This document shows positions 6,136 to 7,027 of a DNA stretch of 7,027 nt, piece by piece. Numbering within the stretch: position 1 is the stretch's first letter; each line of letters begins with the position of its first letter. The translations under genes were made by a program, and so were the position numbers. The DNA lies in the NCBI GenBank assembly GCA_944387905.1, contig CALXGU010000078.1:1-7027 (forward strand), given 5' to 3'. The notes beneath the pieces were generated by a model. It was not told where the DNA came from, ran no database searches, and worked only from the letters and a program-made list of their open reading frames with translations. This stretch comes from an uncultured Clostridia bacterium. GTDB lineage: Bacteria; Bacillota; Clostridia; Oscillospirales; QAKW01.

Positions 6136-7027
6136 ATTTTGACAGATTTAAAAAGCAAAAGCCGAGTCAAGCCTGTATCGACAGCGTTCTGGACACGGTT
6201 TCCCCCGAAGACGACAGATATATCCAAAAACTTAGCAATTTAAAATACAATAAGTCAAATATGGGGAAAATAATACAGATAGTATCCGCGACGGCGGCGG
6301 TATTGGCTGTCGTGACGGCATTTTCGCTTTGGGCGATACTCGGATCAGGTATAAGAGGACTGTTCGAACCCCCCTCAGGTACGACCCAGACAGATGAAAT
6401 CAAGACATATACCGTGACGGTATCGATAGGAGGTCATTTGCTTGAAGGCGCAGATCAGATGCAGGGGTTTTTTGATGATTTCATAAGCTCAAAGGCATGT
6501 ACAATACAGGTTGTGCACATGGATCATGACGTGAGTGAATATTACGCTCTTGAGAAGGGGAAAGCGATAGTATCACATATCACAACCTTGAGTTGCAGGG
6601 CGGACGGTTCAGCAACGCTGAGCGACGACCTGCCCGAAGGCGTTTACTTAAAAGATTTTGAATTTGTTGAAGGGGATTTTGATCATATCAAAATCGTGCT
6701 TGACAGAGCGGCCGGCATGTATTTTGCACAGGTCATTGATTTTGACGACGGCGCTATGAGCCGTACCGTTTTTCTGCCGCTGGAGGCTGTGAAAAACAGC
6801 TCTGAAAATTCCGACAGAGTATACGACAGCGATATGGCACAGCCTGTAACGGTCAAAGACGGAGAGGTGATATCCGGGAAAGAGTCACTGCGCGATTTTT
6901 TCGACAGCGCAATCAAGGGCTATTATGTTTCGGCTCAGATCAACTCTCAGATCTACCGTCATATAGACGAGGGCACCGGCTTGCAGATCGAAGGCGGACT
7001 TGATAACGAACATTTTTTAAACGGTAT
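6132..7027 (+). CDS. Putative single-pass membrane anti-sigma protein, 3' end cut off by the window
   Basis: The frame is open from the ATG at 6132 to the window end (298 codons and two bases). AAGGAGG (6118-6124), 7 bases upstream inside the sigma gene, supports this start, as does the ATGA overlap. Residues 1-45 are short, charged and presumably cytoplasmic. One hydrophobic helix spans about 47-70 (IIQIVSATAAVLAVVTAFSL), and the rest would lie outside the cell. I infer an anti-sigma role from position and topology. There is no HxxxCxxC zinc anti-sigma motif, and the cytoplasmic part is only about 45 residues. The outer part seems to contain two copies of one small domain: residues 95-118 and 239-261 share V-T-V, a Gly, then [DE]-x-[ML]-x-x-F-F-D-x-x-I. 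The pattern loosely recalls DUF4362-type domains, which I cannot confirm. Confidence 0.7.
   Translation, partial: MNFDRFKKQKPSQACIDSVLDTVSPEDDRYIQKLSNLKYNKSNMGKIIQIVSATAAVLAVVTAFSLWAILGSGIRGLFEPPSGTTQTDEIKTYTVTVSIGGHLLEGADQMQGFFDDFISSKACTIQVVHMDHDVSEYYALEKGKAIVSHITTLSCRADGSATLSDDLPEGVYLKDFEFVEGDFDHIKIVLDRAAGMYFAQVIDFDDGAMSRTVFLPLEAVKNSSENSDRVYDSDMAQPVTVKDGEVISGKESLRDFFDSAIKGYYVSAQINSQIYRHIDEGTGLQIEGGLDNEHFLNG

Noticed and set aside
6866..6880. Noc binding site resemblance (TCCGGGAAA)
   Set aside because: Only about 9 of 14 positions match and it lies inside a coding region; not above chance.
1..7027. CRISPR arrays, tRNA genes, insertion sequences, phage or defence genes
   Set aside because: I saw no regularly spaced repeats, no tRNA cloverleaf, no transposase or integrase motifs, and no terminal inverted repeats.

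Overview
The window looks like chromosomal housekeeping DNA from a low-to-mid GC Firmicute, most likely a gut Clostridia (Oscillospirales/Ruminococcus-like). The reasons are the mnmG-rsmG-noc gene order typical of Firmicutes, strong AGGAGG ribosome binding sites, a T-box riboswitch in front of serS, and an ECF sigma gene with an AACC-type promoter. Genus-level placement is a guess.

Layout. Bases 1-~250 do not belong with what follows. They hold the end of an unrecognised, apparently frameshifted reading frame and a GC-rich hairpin. At about base 250 the sequence switches abruptly into the middle of mnmG (tRNA wobble-uridine modification); the first ~250 codons, including the FAD-binding fold, are missing. 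The rest of mnmG overlaps rsmG (16S rRNA G527 methyltransferase). A consensus sigma-A promoter then drives noc, a ParB/Noc-family CTP-switch protein that carries all four residues linked to Noc-type DNA specificity. A long hairpin at 3040-3080 separates this rightward group from a leftward group.

The leftward group, read from right to left, is a consensus promoter (5460-5488), a serine T-box leader (~5222-5452), serS, and 28 bases later an AraC-family regulator. No terminator is visible between serS and the regulator, so the regulator may share the T-box control of serS.

Divergently, an ECF sigma factor (5644-6135) is coupled by an ATGA overlap to a single-pass membrane protein cut off by the window end. 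That protein sits where an anti-sigma factor is expected. It lacks a zinc anti-sigma motif, and its outer portion appears to contain two copies of a small domain.

Nothing here is clearly a new defence or mobile system. The points most worth checking are the mnmG junction, the serS-araC T-box operon, the divergent SerRS motifs, and the repeated outer domain of the putative anti-sigma protein.
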